The notes under the pieces were generated by a model. That model was given only the letters and a program-made list of their open reading frames with translations. It was not told the origin of the DNA and did no database searches. From Seminavis robusta (lineage: Eukaryota; Bacillariophyta; Bacillariophyceae; Naviculales; Naviculaceae): DNA of 64,000 nucleotides. The stretch lies in the NCBI GenBank assembly GCA_903772945.1, contig CAICTM010000023.1:1-64000 (forward strand), read 5' to 3'. Both the position numbers and the translations under genes were made by a program. Below are positions 31,315-42,802 of the stretch, piece after piece (the stretch's first letter is position 1; every line of letters starts with the position of its first letter).

Positions 31315-32933
31315 GATCTCTAGAGTTGTGTTGTTGCTTCTTGGCTAAAGGAGAGACTGTGGTTTTGTGGTTGTTTGTTTTGTGAGGCGTTTGGATGTCA
31401 AGCTGGATGATTTTGTGAGCAAACGAATGAGCTCCAAACTCCGATGGAAGAAGATCTATTCTTCACCGAGCTTTGCAGCTTCCTTTCCATCACTTTAGGC
31501 TGCCGTCGCTTCACAGCAGCAGCCTATTTGCCTATTTAGAAGGCCGAAACCGAACTTTTCACCCCCAAACGCTGCATACTGCGTTCCAACCAACAAAATG
31601 AGAAGTCTTCATAATGCACGGTACCAGCGAAAAAGCCTAACACACTGCTCACGGTACTCACCCAGAGCACAAACACACTTATGAAGCGAAGCCTCCATTT
31701 AACTTCTTGCAAAATTGAGTAAGTTCTATAAAACGGGATGAGCCTGGATCAAAAGAGATGATGATGAAACTCAAAGAATGATACAGTAGCAAGGCGTCAC
31801 CTGCGATTAGGAAGAGGTTCGGATGAGATGGCTTTTCCGAGCCAAGTTAAACTATACAACACTGGATCAAAAACTTTGTAGAAAAGGGATTATACTGAAT
31901 GAACCACGGTAAACCAGAAACCACGATGCTGGTTGTGGTCAAAGCATTCTTCCTCCTTGTTTCCTTCCTCGAGTTTTTGAGGAAACATTGAAATAGCATG
32001 ATTTATTGGAAGTCCTTCAGGCTTTATACAATAAATCACAACTATTCTCTTCTATTTAACGTAAAAAGCCTAGGAGAAAGTGCGACCTAAACTTGAAGCG
32101 CTCTTGAAGCCACAACGCCACAACAAGTAAAGCCTGGCTATTGAAGGCTTACCACAGGCTCAATTTTTAGCCTTCCTTAGCAATTGCACAATACCGTGTA
32201 ATCTTCGGGTTTACCATATTTACCAGCTGTTTACTAGCTAGACAGCTACTAGCTAGACTACGAGAACTGGCAAAAACGGTGCATTGGAAAGAGAACTGTA
32301 GAACTGTACCGAATTTGAATACACCTCACTCTCACGTGGTACCTGGTAGGCCTCGTAAAATTTAATACCACTGGTTCTTTCCTTGCTGTTTACCTTGAAG
32401 ACTGTATCACCAGCTATTCACCCAAATGACGATTGTACATGTAGTGTCTTGAGACTTAGTGAATAGGCGCAACAGCAAGACCAGGAGATCTGTTCAATAA
32501 TGCCTTGCAATTTTCCATTTTTCCCTGTGCTGCTACTGTACCTGGTATCAGGTCATAACTTACTTGGGTACCAGTACTCCTTCAGCTTGATGATGTTTTG
32601 GCCTGTTTGCTGTTTGCGTACCTCTAAGTCCAAAGGAGACCTTCAATGAAAAATGATTAGAGGCTGAGTTTGCGGGAAGACATCGAATAGAAGTAAGTCT
32701 AAGCCTACATGAAGTCTCTCGCTCTGGACATGCACTTCTCTTTTCTGCTTTTACTTAGTGAAAGAGCATCAAAACCGTGTTACTTTCGCGCTGCGTTTGG
32801 AGCACTGGCGACTCAGTTTCTGAGTACTGAATTCATTTAGTTAAGCTCATTCAAGTCGAGCTCTTCTACTGTATTCTCGTCAACTCTCTTTTCTCTTTTA
32901 TTTAAAAGCTTCTCCCCTTTGCCCGTTCGCTTT
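31315..32933. other. 1.6 kb AT-leaning spacer
   Basis: No reading frame with support is seen on either strand. The part next to 31314 should hold the promoter of the DUF6824 gene. The part near 32880 may be the 3' end of the transposase-like gene. Confidence 0.55.
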
Positions 32934-34499
32934 CTACTCTGTGCTTTCCTTTTGCTGGTTAGCTTTTTTTAGGATAACAGAGAAACAGCATGCATCATGG
33001 AGGACGAGTACTTGTGGTACGTGTACCGTACGGTACCGGTACATGGCCCTGGAGATACCCAACAATCCCACAATTTTGAGGATCTGACTGACTGTTGGCT
33101 CTGCCTTCTTGCTGTCCATAACACAAAGAGCAACTGCGATCTTGAAGTACTCTTTCCGCACTGGGTTGTAGAAAAATATGGTGACCCCCAAGATCTCCTT
33201 ATCGTTCGAATCCCAACCGTCGTGGCCAACCGTCATAAAGGGAACAGGTTTGCGGAACAGACGAAGATAGGCTTCGGAAGTTTCAGTGACAGCCATTTCC
33301 ACCGCCGCAGAAAACTCAAACCATGTTTCTCGGCGCTTGGTACGAAGAGCATGACGTCCCATAAGACCACAGTTCTTGACCTTCTTGAGAGTTTCGGCAT
33401 GGGCCATACCAAACTGCCACATTTTCAAGTACTCGGGACAATTGGTGTGATCTGTCACCGCGCGTTCAGAGATGTTGTTGTTAGTGTAGAATTCATTCTG
33501 CAGTTGCCTGAAAGTATCCAGTACCTTTCCAGACCCACCCTGACGGGCCATGTTGAGAACATTGATTTCCCCGGGTGGGCTCTTCAATCTTGGCTTTCGG
33601 CTTGCCGGAGTACTACCGGTACCCAGAAGAGTAGATACGGATTCATGGGAAGCAACGGCGGAAGCTGCGGCGGCCATAGCTGCTCGGGTTGGTCTTCCGG
33701 CAGCGGCAGGAACTCCTCGTGTAGGACCGGCAGGCTGGGGTGCCATGTCTCCCCATTTGTAGTGCTTTTTATGATGTTTGATGGCGGCATGAACTTCCTT
33801 GTGAACCTTGAAGACGTGACTCGATAGGTTCCCCGTTCCATCATAAACCATTTTCAAAGTCTTCTCCTTCTTCAAGTAGGACGGCATGAACAGACACTTG
33901 CGGAGAGGCTTCCCTTCGTCATCAATGCATGCCATGCAGGCCATGTAAGGACGTTTGTCTCCAATACTCTTCAACATCTTCTCTTTGGCCACCAAATCCA
34001 ATTCGTCCAGCTCATCCCAACTATTGGGGTTCCGAATCAACACAACTCTAGCTATTTGCCAGAAAGGCGAACGGCCTTCACCTGAGGTAGTCTTGAAGTC
34101 ATTGCGCAAGGGGAAAGTGAACAAAGACTTGGCTTGCGCATAGCTAGAAGTCAACTGCTCCCTATCTTGTTCAATAGGATCCTCATGTGGATCGTCATCA
34201 TCGTCCTCGTCCTCTTGGAAGTCTTGGTCCTGCTCGTCCTCGTCCTCGTTCTCGGGCTGATCCTCAACCACATTGACTTCAACTACTTCGTCGACTGGGG
34301 GGCCGTATATGTCTTCTTCGTCGGAAGGCTCCTCTTCTTTTTCTTCTTCCAGGTCGTCGTTCAGGTTGCGTTGAACCAGTTGGCCTTCGACAAACTCGGC
34401 ATCGGCTCGGTTTTCTTCGGAGAAGTGACCTGTGCTGTTCTCGCCATCGGCTATGCTCAGGGCGGCTCCAAAATCGTCCAATACCCTTGACTCGGACAT
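32934..34499 (-). CDS. hAT-like transposase ORF with BED-type zinc finger, C-terminally short
   Basis: A 521-residue frame with an ATG at 34499. Residues 45-112 are almost all acidic. A BED-like finger is visible: C188-x2-C191 (MACMACIDD), then H228-x4-H233 (SSHVFKVHKEVH). The catalytic-core start of a hAT RNase-H fold follows, with VGHDGWDSNDKEILGVTIFF (D427 the likely first acidic residue). Full hAT transposases continue for several hundred residues to the dimerisation region; here the frame stops soon after GLLGISRA, with a tail encoded by self-palindromic GTACC/CGTACGG sequence (AMYRYRTVHVPQV). It is therefore probably an inactive N-terminal piece or a domesticated DNA-binding protein. 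A tandem and palindromic array lies directly upstream at 34500-35010. Confidence 0.75.
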   Translation of the reverse strand: MSESRVLDDFGAALSIADGENSTGHFSEENRADAEFVEGQLVQRNLNDDLEEEKEEEPSDEEDIYGPPVDEVVEVNVVEDQPENEDEDEQDQDFQEDEDDDDDPHEDPIEQDREQLTSSYAQAKSLFTFPLRNDFKTTSGEGRSPFWQIARVVLIRNPNSWDELDELDLVAKEKMLKSIGDKRPYMACMACIDDEGKPLRKCLFMPSYLKKEKTLKMVYDGTGNLSSHVFKVHKEVHAAIKHHKKHYKWGDMAPQPAGPTRGVPAAAGRPTRAAMAAAASAVASHESVSTLLGTGSTPASRKPRLKSPPGEINVLNMARQGGSGKVLDTFRQLQNEFYTNNNISERAVTDHTNCPEYLKMWQFGMAHAETLKKVKNCGLMGRHALRTKRRETWFEFSAAVEMAVTETSEAYLRLFRKPVPFMTVGHDGWDSNDKEILGVTIFFYNPVRKEYFKIAVALCVMDSKKAEPTVSQILKIVGLLGISRAMYRYRTVHVPQVLVLHDACCFSVILKKANQQKESTE

Positions 34500-34720
34500 T
34501 ACGAAGCTAGCTTGGACGGTAGCTTGGACGGTGGCTAGCTAGCTAGCTTGAACAGTGGCTTGGACGGTATGTTGGACGGCAACCAAACGAGTAACCAGGT
34601 GGCTAGCTAGCTTGGACGATGGCTAGCTAGCTAGCTTGGACGGTGGCTTGGACGGTATGTTGGACGGCAACCAAACGAATAACCAGTAACCAAATGAGTA
34701 ACCAAACGAGTAACCAAACG
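34500..34720. repeat. Tandem repeats of TTGGACGGT and GGTAACCAAACG type
   Basis: A unit with GCTAGCTAGCTTGGACGGT, GTATGTTGGACGGCAACC and AAACGA(G/A)TAACCAG appears twice almost whole (about 34535-34605 and 34625-34690), then decays into AGTAACCAAACG repeats. It starts next to the transposase start codon. Confidence 0.8.
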
Positions 34721-35010
34721 GACATAGGTTGCCCCTATTGGTTATTGGTTGGCGAATTTATGAGAGGAAACGGCAAGTTTCGAAATTCGAGTAACCGAAT
34801 GGGTAACCAGTTCGATAACCGGTAACCGGTCGTAAAGTAACCGGTAACCGGTCCAAAAGTAACCAGTCGAAAACGACCCGGTTACCGGTTACCGGTTGAG
34901 TAACCGGTTATCGCGAGGTCCCGGTTGCCGGTTACCGGTTACGTAACCAAATCGAACAACCGGTAACCAAATGTCAAATAACCGGTAACCGAAAGAACTG
35001 GTTAGCGAAC
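34721..35010. repeat. Array of GTAACCGGT/ACCGGTTAC palindromes
   Basis: More than a dozen copies of GGTAACCG(G) occur in both orientations, with a switch in strand bias near 34880, so that the whole region can fold on itself. There is no coding frame. It may be the subterminal region of the neighbouring hAT-like element, or a separate satellite. Confidence 0.8.
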
Positions 35011-35669
35011 CCTGGTTCGCACTATTTGCAAGCTACTTTAGTGTATTAAAAGTTCCCACACAGTTATAAGTACAGTATGATGTAAAAGCTTTTAAGCTTT
35101 TAACTTTTGATGCCTCTTCGACTCCAACCACATTCTTTGGTACCGGTACGGTATGGATCATACCGTATACCGTAAAGTAATGCAAGAAGACAAGACTTGA
35201 AAAATAAGACTTGTACTGCTCGATTTTTTGTTGTTGGAAACGACGGCCGCCAGCTCCCTGAATGGAGGAGGAGTCGAGGAGGGAGGAGTGATGAGTAGTA
35301 GTCTACTAGAGCTATCATAGTACCGGTATCGTGCTGATTATTGCTTTGGCCATTGCGACATTCTCATCTTTGTCGGATAACTACTGCTGTAAATCATGTA
35401 AGGGTGGGAACGATTAATTAATTAAGGTTTGCCGAAGAGACTGAGAAACCCAGTAAAAACAGCTGTAAAAACCCAGTTCTCGTCACAATTTATTTTTTGA
35501 TGGCTTGCAATTGAGGCCTTGAGGTGACTCAGTGGGTCAACGGTCGCTTCCTATCCAATCCTGAGCCGCTGAGCGCTTCAAACCAGCACAAATCCCAGTG
35601 CTTGCTTTGTTTGCAAAGCAACAGACTCTTTGGCAGCATAAGAAAGACGTGCGAACAACCACACCAACG
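35011..35669. other. Spacer without a supported gene
   Basis: It separates the palindromic array from the small gene at 35670. A few GTACCGGTACGG palindromes near 35137 are the only notable sequence. Confidence 0.5.
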
Positions 35670-36020
35670 ATGTTCAGCTTTCAAAGTTCCAGTTCTTCCA
35701 GGGATGGATCCGCCACGACACCGAAGAGGTCGGGGGCAGGCAATCGAACGGGCAAAACGAAGAAGTCTCGCATGTCTTCACTCTTTAAGGGCGACAAGAG
35801 CAAGAAGGCCGAGAAATGCCTGGCTGAACCATGTGAGCTTTCCTTCGATGGCAAAGGAAGCTTGGAATCAATCCAAAGTATCATTTCTGCGATCACTCTT
35901 CCCGATGAACTCTTGGCTCCTGTTCCCGAAGCACCCCCCCAAACCAAGTTTGACAGTTTCTGCGCAGACTGCAAGCCTCGTCGACCTGCAAGAAGGATGA
36001 GCCATGGCTCAAATGTTTGA
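35670..36020 (+). CDS. Small basic Ser/Lys-rich protein
   Basis: A 116-residue frame from the ATG at 35670, which has the favourable context ACGATG; the frame upstream lacks an earlier ATG. The N-terminal third is Ser- and Lys-rich (KRSGAGNRTGKTKKSRMSSL). A central region may form a short helix (SLESIQSIISAITLPDELL). The end holds CADCKPRRPARRMS. No family is recognised. The CKPRRPARR end recalls the PRR motifs of the small proteins at 52968, 54937 and 58243, but only loosely. The predicted product looks mostly disordered. It could be a real short gene or a chance frame, though the composition favours real. Confidence 0.5.
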   Translation: MFSFQSSSSSRDGSATTPKRSGAGNRTGKTKKSRMSSLFKGDKSKKAEKCLAEPCELSFDGKGSLESIQSIISAITLPDELLAPVPEAPPQTKFDSFCADCKPRRPARRMSHGSNV

Positions 36021-37997
36021 GAGCAAGCGTCGAAGGTCTACGCGAAGGACGGAGCTACGCAGTCGCAGGATTGATTGGCTCCACACTACATACGGGAACA
36101 TCCGGTATATTCTGTACTCATACATACATCTTTTTTACATAACCAGCAAGAGTTAAAAGAAGGTACTTAGGTCTTATTAGAGGCAAATCATTGATTCACC
36201 ACACTCGTTGAAAGATTGGCGGTGCAAGGTGCAATAAGCGCACGGTATCACTACGGGGCAGAATGCATTGGAAGTGCCCAGATACAAGCAAGGCGGTATC
36301 AGCAGCACTGGGAATCATCCCGCACTGCGTGCCACTGCCGGGGCCATCCGCACTCTAGAGATGACATGAAAGTAGTTCTATCTCCAGGCTACGGTCTAGA
36401 GATGGCACGGACATGGGGTGCTGGAATTGGGTGCAGTAATGAGATGAGCAAAAAGCAGCTTTACAGGACCAACCCAACACTTGCTGGGGCTTTAATACAT
36501 GTCCCTGAACTGAGCGGGCAAGGGGTTCGCTTTGAAAACGGTGACCACCGTTTATCTTCCTGCTTTTTATCACAGCAACGAGAGGATCCTTGGAGCCCCC
36601 CGGTGGCTCGTTCTGACAGCAGGTATTGACAAGGAGCGAGGTCACTGCACACAGAGGAAGCATACCGGTATCAGAATGCCACTTGGGGGTCACTTCAAAC
36701 GAGGGTCCAGGAGGCATGGGGAAAGTTGAGAAGATCAAACTCACCCAAGGAGGCCATATACATGTACGTGCGAGAAGAAGCTGCCGCAGACTAGACTGGT
36801 CGAAGGACGAAGCCAAACAAAACATGTAACGCCCTGAACTGATTAGACAACGACCTTTTGGCTTGCATTGCATGGGCGCCCTAGGTTTTACTTTGGCATA
36901 GCTTGCCTCGCCCTTGGACCTGCTACCGTATACTAATGCATAAAAGTATACTAGTACTCTTGCTCGGTCACACAGCCAACACGGCAAGGATGGGGAATCA
37001 ATAGGTTTGTGGGTCTGACTTAGTTCCTCTGGCCATTTGGCTGCGTGGCCTATGCATACCGTACGGTAGAGGCGCGGTGTCATGATACAGTATGTTGATT
37101 GATACGGTACCAGTTTGACGATGGCATAACACAGCGGCCCTCACTCACTCCAAAGGCTTGTCACCTACATGTAAGTCCAACTGTCCAGTAAGTAGTTGTT
37201 GTAATCTCGGTAGTGGGACACGAAGCGTCCTCTTAAGCAAAAAGGGTACCGCGCGCGTTGACATGTAGACCTCGCAACACAAGCGCAAGGGAATCGAATC
37301 TACCCAAGGGCTGGAAGAAACGCATCTACCCAGGAACGACGGGCCATCAACATAGGATCGCTACTACCAATGCATTTCCACGGCGAGAGATATACCGGTA
37401 CGATGCATGCAGCAATGGTGGCTCATGTTTTCCCCGGTCTGATAGCAATCGACTCGACTCGACTCAGACAACCAGGAAGTAAAAGCACATGCTGCATCCT
37501 GCCCATACGATACTAGCTAATACTAGTAGCTTCGTTTGACCTGGTACATCCTGGTTGGTTGGTTCATGGAGTTGGGAGTTGCAAAAGCTTGGTTTGCATC
37601 TGAAAAATGTGAAGGACAAAGCGTTTTACACACCGGACAATAAGAATTGCTCGTAGAATGCCAATCAATTAATGTCGCGATGCCTCAGTTAAGATATAAA
37701 GAGCACCAAGGGCTTAGCAACGGAACAAAGTGACCGGATCAACTATTCTTGGAGATTATGTGACCGGAACGTGATTCTTGGTACTACGTTGGTAGTACCA
37801 TTAGCAGTACCCCCTGCAAACGTGCAATGGAGGGGCTTAAATTGATTTTTCTCATATCAATCAATTGGCAGCAGCACAACAGCCTCTCCCTCCATCCTCC
37901 ATCGATCAGCAGCGACCGAACATAGTTCACACAAGGAGAAGACCGCAACAGACAACCCTTCCAGAGTGGTGCACATCGATCGATCGATTGATTGAGA
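36021..37997. other. 2 kb spacer without a supported gene
   Basis: Frames on both strands at 36216-37083 have no recognisable features. GTAC palindromes recur. The final 200 bases form the 5' region of the DUF6824 gene starting at 37998. Confidence 0.5.
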
Positions 37998-39488
37998 ATG
38001 ACGAGTCAAGACACAACCCAGACGACAGCCGTTGTGAGGACGAGCACGGTCAATTCTAGTATGTTTGAACCCCGGGAACTCGACATTCTGGTGGGCAAAG
38101 AGACACGGGCTCGGAATCACAAGGGATCTCGTTGCTTCCGTCTGTTTGTGGAATCGTACCGTCGTCGGTATCAAGATGCCAAGAACAAGCACAAACGAGC
38201 CTCGATTACACGAGAAATGTACGATACGATCACACAAGCATCGATTCGCTTTTTGAAATTCAACGACGAACGCAAGGGATGGGAAGAAATCACGTCGACC
38301 GAAGCACGCGACAAGATCACGCACGCTTTGCGGTTTGCTCAAAAGAAGCGACGACGCAAGACACCCCAACGACAAGGCTCCGATTCCACGCATCGCTCGG
38401 AGACTTCCACGACATCGGCCACGTCGTTGGACTTGGACCAACTCTTACTGCAGCAACAACAACACTTGACCAGTCCGGCGGCTGCCTTGACCAGTTCGGC
38501 TGCATTGACCAGTCTCTCCCATATGAACGCCAGTCTACGCGCCTGCCGAAATCGATCTTCCTTTTCGTCCGTCGGATCCGCCTCCTTGCTCTCCAATGGC
38601 TCCAAAGACTCCAAGTCGAGCAAAAAATCCAATCCACGTGTTTCCTTTTCCGTCGTGACGGAATCCACCATTTATTCCGCCGATCTGTCGGCCAGTGCCA
38701 CCACGGCCGAGACTGCATCGGTCGATCCTTGCGTGCCGCTGCCCGTTGATTTGTCCTCGACGCAACATTTTGACATGCACACATCGCAGGCCAGTTTGGG
38801 AGGAGACGAATTGGTCGATAAACCACCAAGGATGCCTTCGCGACCCACGGAAGAAGAGGAAGAAGAATTACAACTGCAACAGCAACACCACCACCAGCAA
38901 CAACAATCCACACATCAACAAGACAATTGGGGGGAAGACGATGTCCTCAAAAGTGCCGGTATTGATACATTGATGAATTCCAGTGCCAATGGATTTGATT
39001 TGTTGGATCCGTTAATGGAAATTGACCACGAACGAGGACCCGATAGTAGCAGCAATTCCAGCAAAGAAACGCAATTGGACGAAGACGACGACGACGACGA
39101 AGAGATTCCAACCACATCGGAACTGCCCAATATGGAATTGTTGGATGGCATTGACGATGATTTGGCCAACATGCATCTGGCCAGCACACAACAAGAAGAG
39201 GCCGCCACCACCGCTACTTTTGGATCCAATTTTGGCACTGCCCAAGCACCACTGTTTGTGGGACCCACCAACCTATTTGGTGGTCCTACTAGCGTGAATC
39301 CGGTGGGGTATGCATCGGGGAATCCGTTTCCCGGTGTGGGTCTGTGTGCTAGTAGCCAGGGAAGTGCTGGTGCACAGCAACAACCTCAGGCGATGGAGGG
39401 CGCTCCCAATGGTACTGGTGAAGATTATTCACTAAAACTCATGCAAGAGCCCTTGTTGGAATGGTGGAAACCAGATGGAACATCCTAG
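37998..39488 (+). CDS. DUF6824-domain protein (second of three)
   Basis: An intronless frame of 496 residues; the start is the ATG at 37998. The domain lies near residues 23-115: EPRELDILVGKETRARNHKG, then SRCFRLFVESYRRRY, SIRFLKFNDERKGWEEI and EARDKITHALRFAQ, followed by a strongly basic KKRRRKTPQR that may act as a nuclear signal. The remaining 370 residues are disordered: Gln runs, Ser/Thr-rich parts, a long Glu/Asp stretch (about 355-375) and Gly/Pro/Gln sequence. The C-terminus ends in LMQEPLLEWWKPDGTS. A folded basic domain plus long acidic and Gln-rich tails is the layout of many transcription regulators, but that role is inference. It is closest in pattern to the gene at 42803. Confidence 0.9.
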   Translation: MTSQDTTQTTAVVRTSTVNSSMFEPRELDILVGKETRARNHKGSRCFRLFVESYRRRYQDAKNKHKRASITREMYDTITQASIRFLKFNDERKGWEEITSTEARDKITHALRFAQKKRRRKTPQRQGSDSTHRSETSTTSATSLDLDQLLLQQQQHLTSPAAALTSSAALTSLSHMNASLRACRNRSSFSSVGSASLLSNGSKDSKSSKKSNPRVSFSVVTESTIYSADLSASATTAETASVDPCVPLPVDLSSTQHFDMHTSQASLGGDELVDKPPRMPSRPTEEEEEELQLQQQHHHQQQQSTHQQDNWGEDDVLKSAGIDTLMNSSANGFDLLDPLMEIDHERGPDSSSNSSKETQLDEDDDDDEEIPTTSELPNMELLDGIDDDLANMHLASTQQEEAATTATFGSNFGTAQAPLFVGPTNLFGGPTSVNPVGYASGNPFPGVGLCASSQGSAGAQQQPQAMEGAPNGTGEDYSLKLMQEPLLEWWKPDGTS

Positions 39489-40137
39489 TACTAACTTAGT
39501 TACTTACTTGATGGATGGATGAAAAAGTTTGGAAGCAAAAGCAATACAAAAGAATACCGCAAGTTTGGCATCAACAGCAATGCAGTTTAAAAGGGGAGAG
39601 TCGAGGGTAGGAATAGCATTCTAGAAAGCTGCTGCAGTAGCTCGCAAACACGCAATAGAATTTTTGCTCTGACAATCATACGGCACCGCTTGATGCACAA
39701 CCCATGTAGCTAGCAAGTACGAGAGACACCCAGCTCTTGAGGCGGCCCCTTTCTACATCTAGCATGTCTGGGGCGAGACCTGGTCTCGGGAGGCGAAACG
39801 CAACGAACGGAAAACCCAGAATCGGCAGCTAGCTAGCTAGGCCACGCCGGTGCTCTACGATGATTCTTCTTCCACCACTGGGTTACAACCATTAAACTTT
39901 GGCTGCTCGCATCCCCGCTGACGCGTCATCATGTCTCACACTATGCAGATTGTTGCACACGTCAGGATACTGTACAAAGTAAGCGCGATGTACGGTATGG
40001 ACAACGAAGTGCGGTGTTCTTTGTGTTTCTGATTGAGAAATTAGGAGAGGTACAATTCAGGTAGGCCATGTTGAGAAAAGAACCATGGCATCCACGGAAC
40101 GAGGAACCTCATTCTAGTTTGCTGTAATAGCTCTCCT
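39489..40137. other. Spacer between convergent genes
   Basis: It lies between the 3' ends of the DUF6824 gene and the FKBP gene. No supported feature is seen. Confidence 0.5.
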
Positions 40138-41354
40138 CTATAACTCATCTTCTTCCTCATCATCGTTGAAATCTTCGTCATGTTCGAATTCATCACCCTC
40201 GGCAAAGAATTCCTATGATTAGAAAACAACAAGAGCAAATTAGACAGAGTACCTTTCAGTGTTCCATTGGATGAAAACACACAAACAACAATCAAAGTGA
40301 AAGTCTCACCTCAAAACTGATAAAGCCATCTCCATCCTCATCCAAATGTGTCCAAAAATCCTCTGGTACTTCTTGTCCCAAATCGCCAAAGAACCCACTG
40401 ATTTCTTCCTTGTCCAGTTTTCCATTTCCGTCCTTATCGAGAGCATCAAATTCCTCCTGTGGGTCACTTTCGTATCCAGGGTCCGAATCAAAGTGGCTTG
40501 ATTGCAAGAATTCCTTCATCACACCGAAAAAGAACGGCAGAAACAAAGGAGTGAAGTGAGCCACGGCACAAGATCATGTTTCATTTCAATTTCTCTGACT
40601 TTTTCCAGCACTATCAATCCAACAACAAACAATTCAAACATGGCAATAAAAAGCTTCTTTGTCCAGTCATTTTTCGTTTTCTCACCTCCAAAGTCAAGAA
40701 TCCATCTTCGTCCTTATCTTGACCGTTCCAGAAATTCGTCAGCTGCTCATGAATCATTTCCAATTCGTCTTCATCCTCGACATCTTTTAGTTGTTCATCA
40801 AACAAGGAATTGAACTCCTCTCGAGAAAGCTTTCCATCTCCATCCTTATCGGCTTTTTCAAACATTTCCTTGGCTTCTTCCTCGTCCTGTTCTTCATTGC
40901 GACCGTCTTCGACACTGACAATTTCGACATCAAATTTGAGAGTGGCATCACCGGGAATATCGTCGGGTCCATCACCCGTACCCTGGTCACCGTATGCCAT
41001 GTGTGGAGGGACCACGAGAATGGCCTTGTCTCCTTTGCAAAGACCCATCAATCCATGATCCCAACCGGGAATCACTTCGCCATGACCCAAGGTAATCTCC
41101 AAGGGTTCACCGTCCACGGTCGTTTGCAAAACACGACCCTTCTCGCCCGCCTCGGAGGAAGCGTCAATGCTGACGGTATAGTGTATTGTCGCTTCGTTGC
41201 CCTTGAGAATCGTATCTTCCACGCTCGGACAGGCACCGCCATTCATGCTGGGACCTTCGTACACATTGACTGTCATTTCCGGTTCTACAGGTTCTTCCGC
41301 CAAGGAGGGGAGCAGCAGCAAGAGCAGCCGTAATACAGATACAGCTCGTAACAT
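40138..41354 (-). CDS. ER-lumen FKBP peptidyl-prolyl isomerase with four EF-hands (3 exons)
   Basis: Exons 41354-40686, 40513-40310 and 40212-40138, all phase 0, give 315 residues. Residues 1-19 form a signal peptide (LRLLLLLLPSLA). An FKBP domain covers about 43-150: EATIHYTVSID, ITLGHGEVIPGWDHGLMGLC, KAILVVPPHMAYGD and DATLKFDVEIVSV. It catalyses cis-trans proline isomerisation during folding. EF-hand loops follow: DKDGDGKLSREE (169-180), DKDEDGFLTLEE, DKDGNGKLDKEE and DEDGDGFISFEE. The C-terminus EEDEL resembles the KDEL/HDEL retrieval signal. The overall order matches animal FKBP7/FKBP14 chaperones but with twice as many EF-hands. Both introns fall after the same position of an EF-hand loop. 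The start chosen is the only ATG before the signal peptide. Confidence 0.93.
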
Positions 41355-42802
41355 GGTCACACTATTACTTTGAATTGGAAATAGAAGTAGTTATAGAAGC
41401 TTAGAGCAGTAGTCGTCAATGAACTATTTGTTGAATGGTCATTGATGATTTTGTGTCTTTGCCCAGAAGATCGGGATCTTGTTGGCATTCTAGAATTCTG
41501 GGCGGCTTAAAGGCCAGTGAGTCGACTAACTGGATTCACTCAACGAATGGTTCCCGTGCTGTCTCCTCAACCCACCCACGGAGCAGGCTGCCAAACACAG
41601 AAGGTGTACAGTGTAGTAAGACTTACTTGGAGATGTGATCATCGAGAGTGCTTTAGGAGCCAAGTCAAAGCAACCACTACTGGACTGCATGGCTGCTATC
41701 GTATTAGATGCGGCCAAGAAACGATGCCAGCACCCAGACTGGTTTGGCTAGCTAGATAGCTACGGTAGTACCGGTACGGTAGGTGGCTGGCGTTGCTGGC
41801 TGAGCCACTGTCAGTCTCTGAGTTCCCTATAGGGCCCTTGCAGCCAATTAGCTAGACAGGGAACCACCAAACATTTCTGTTTCGTTGCTTCCACTTACAC
41901 GAAGTGTGCGTTCCTGCTGTCAGCCAAAGAAGCAAGGTGCGCCCGGCAATTTCAGCTCTGCTTCAGCAGCAACGACAGATGTTCCTTTGCCTTTGCATAG
42001 TCAGGGCAGCAGCTACAGTACCGTATCGGCCCTGCCAGCCAGCCAGCTCTTGCTCCTCCCTCTCTTCTCGCTCCACTGCATGGCCATCATGGTATGATAC
42101 CAGTTGCTTCCTGCAAACTCCAAAGAACTCCAGCACTCCAGCTCTTTGTTTCTATCCATGTTTGGTTGTCAGCATTGCTATGTCTCGCTGGACTCAGACA
42201 GGATGGCGTCCAAAGAAGGTCGAATTCCAAGGGGTCCTGTAGAGCAGCGCAGAGCAGCGCGGCCCTAGCTAGCAAGGAGGTACCGGTGGCAATCATAGAG
42301 CTTCGTTGCTTTGTCAGCGTCACTGGGAAATTAGTTTGATTGTGGTTCTACTAGAGATCCACCGGTATGCTAGCCAAACTAGTAACATTAAAATTCACCA
42401 TAGTCAACTCAAAACTTTGAATGCCTGGGTCTTTCACTGCATTCAACGGACAGCATTGGCTCTTGCACATGTCAAGACTGTTGTCGCACATGGTCTTGAT
42501 CGCCAGCGATTCTTCCCTGGGTCATGTGCTCTGGAGTACCAGTGGCGCTGGGATGTACCAGTTTCTGAATCGTGCCCGGAATGGTCTTTGGCGTGCTAAA
42601 GAGTGCCTGGTCTGGGCTCACATTATTTTTTGCTTGATACGATTGCCATTCAATGCATTGTAGCTCGTGCATGGTAGCGACGAGTAATAGAAACGCATAA
42701 GACTACCGTACACACAACAGGTGTGTTACGTCTCGGCATAGTACGAATCAATAAAACCGACAACAGCCAAAAGAATAAAGAGAAAGCAACCAACCATCCG
42801 CA
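41355..42802. other. Spacer between divergent genes
   Basis: It should contain the promoters of the FKBP and third DUF6824 genes. No coding sequence or motif beyond GTACCGGTA palindromes near 41768 is supported. Confidence 0.5.

Noticed and set aside
30427-31323. A 298-codon plus-strand frame
   Set aside because: It is the antisense shadow of the DUF6824 gene on the minus strand.
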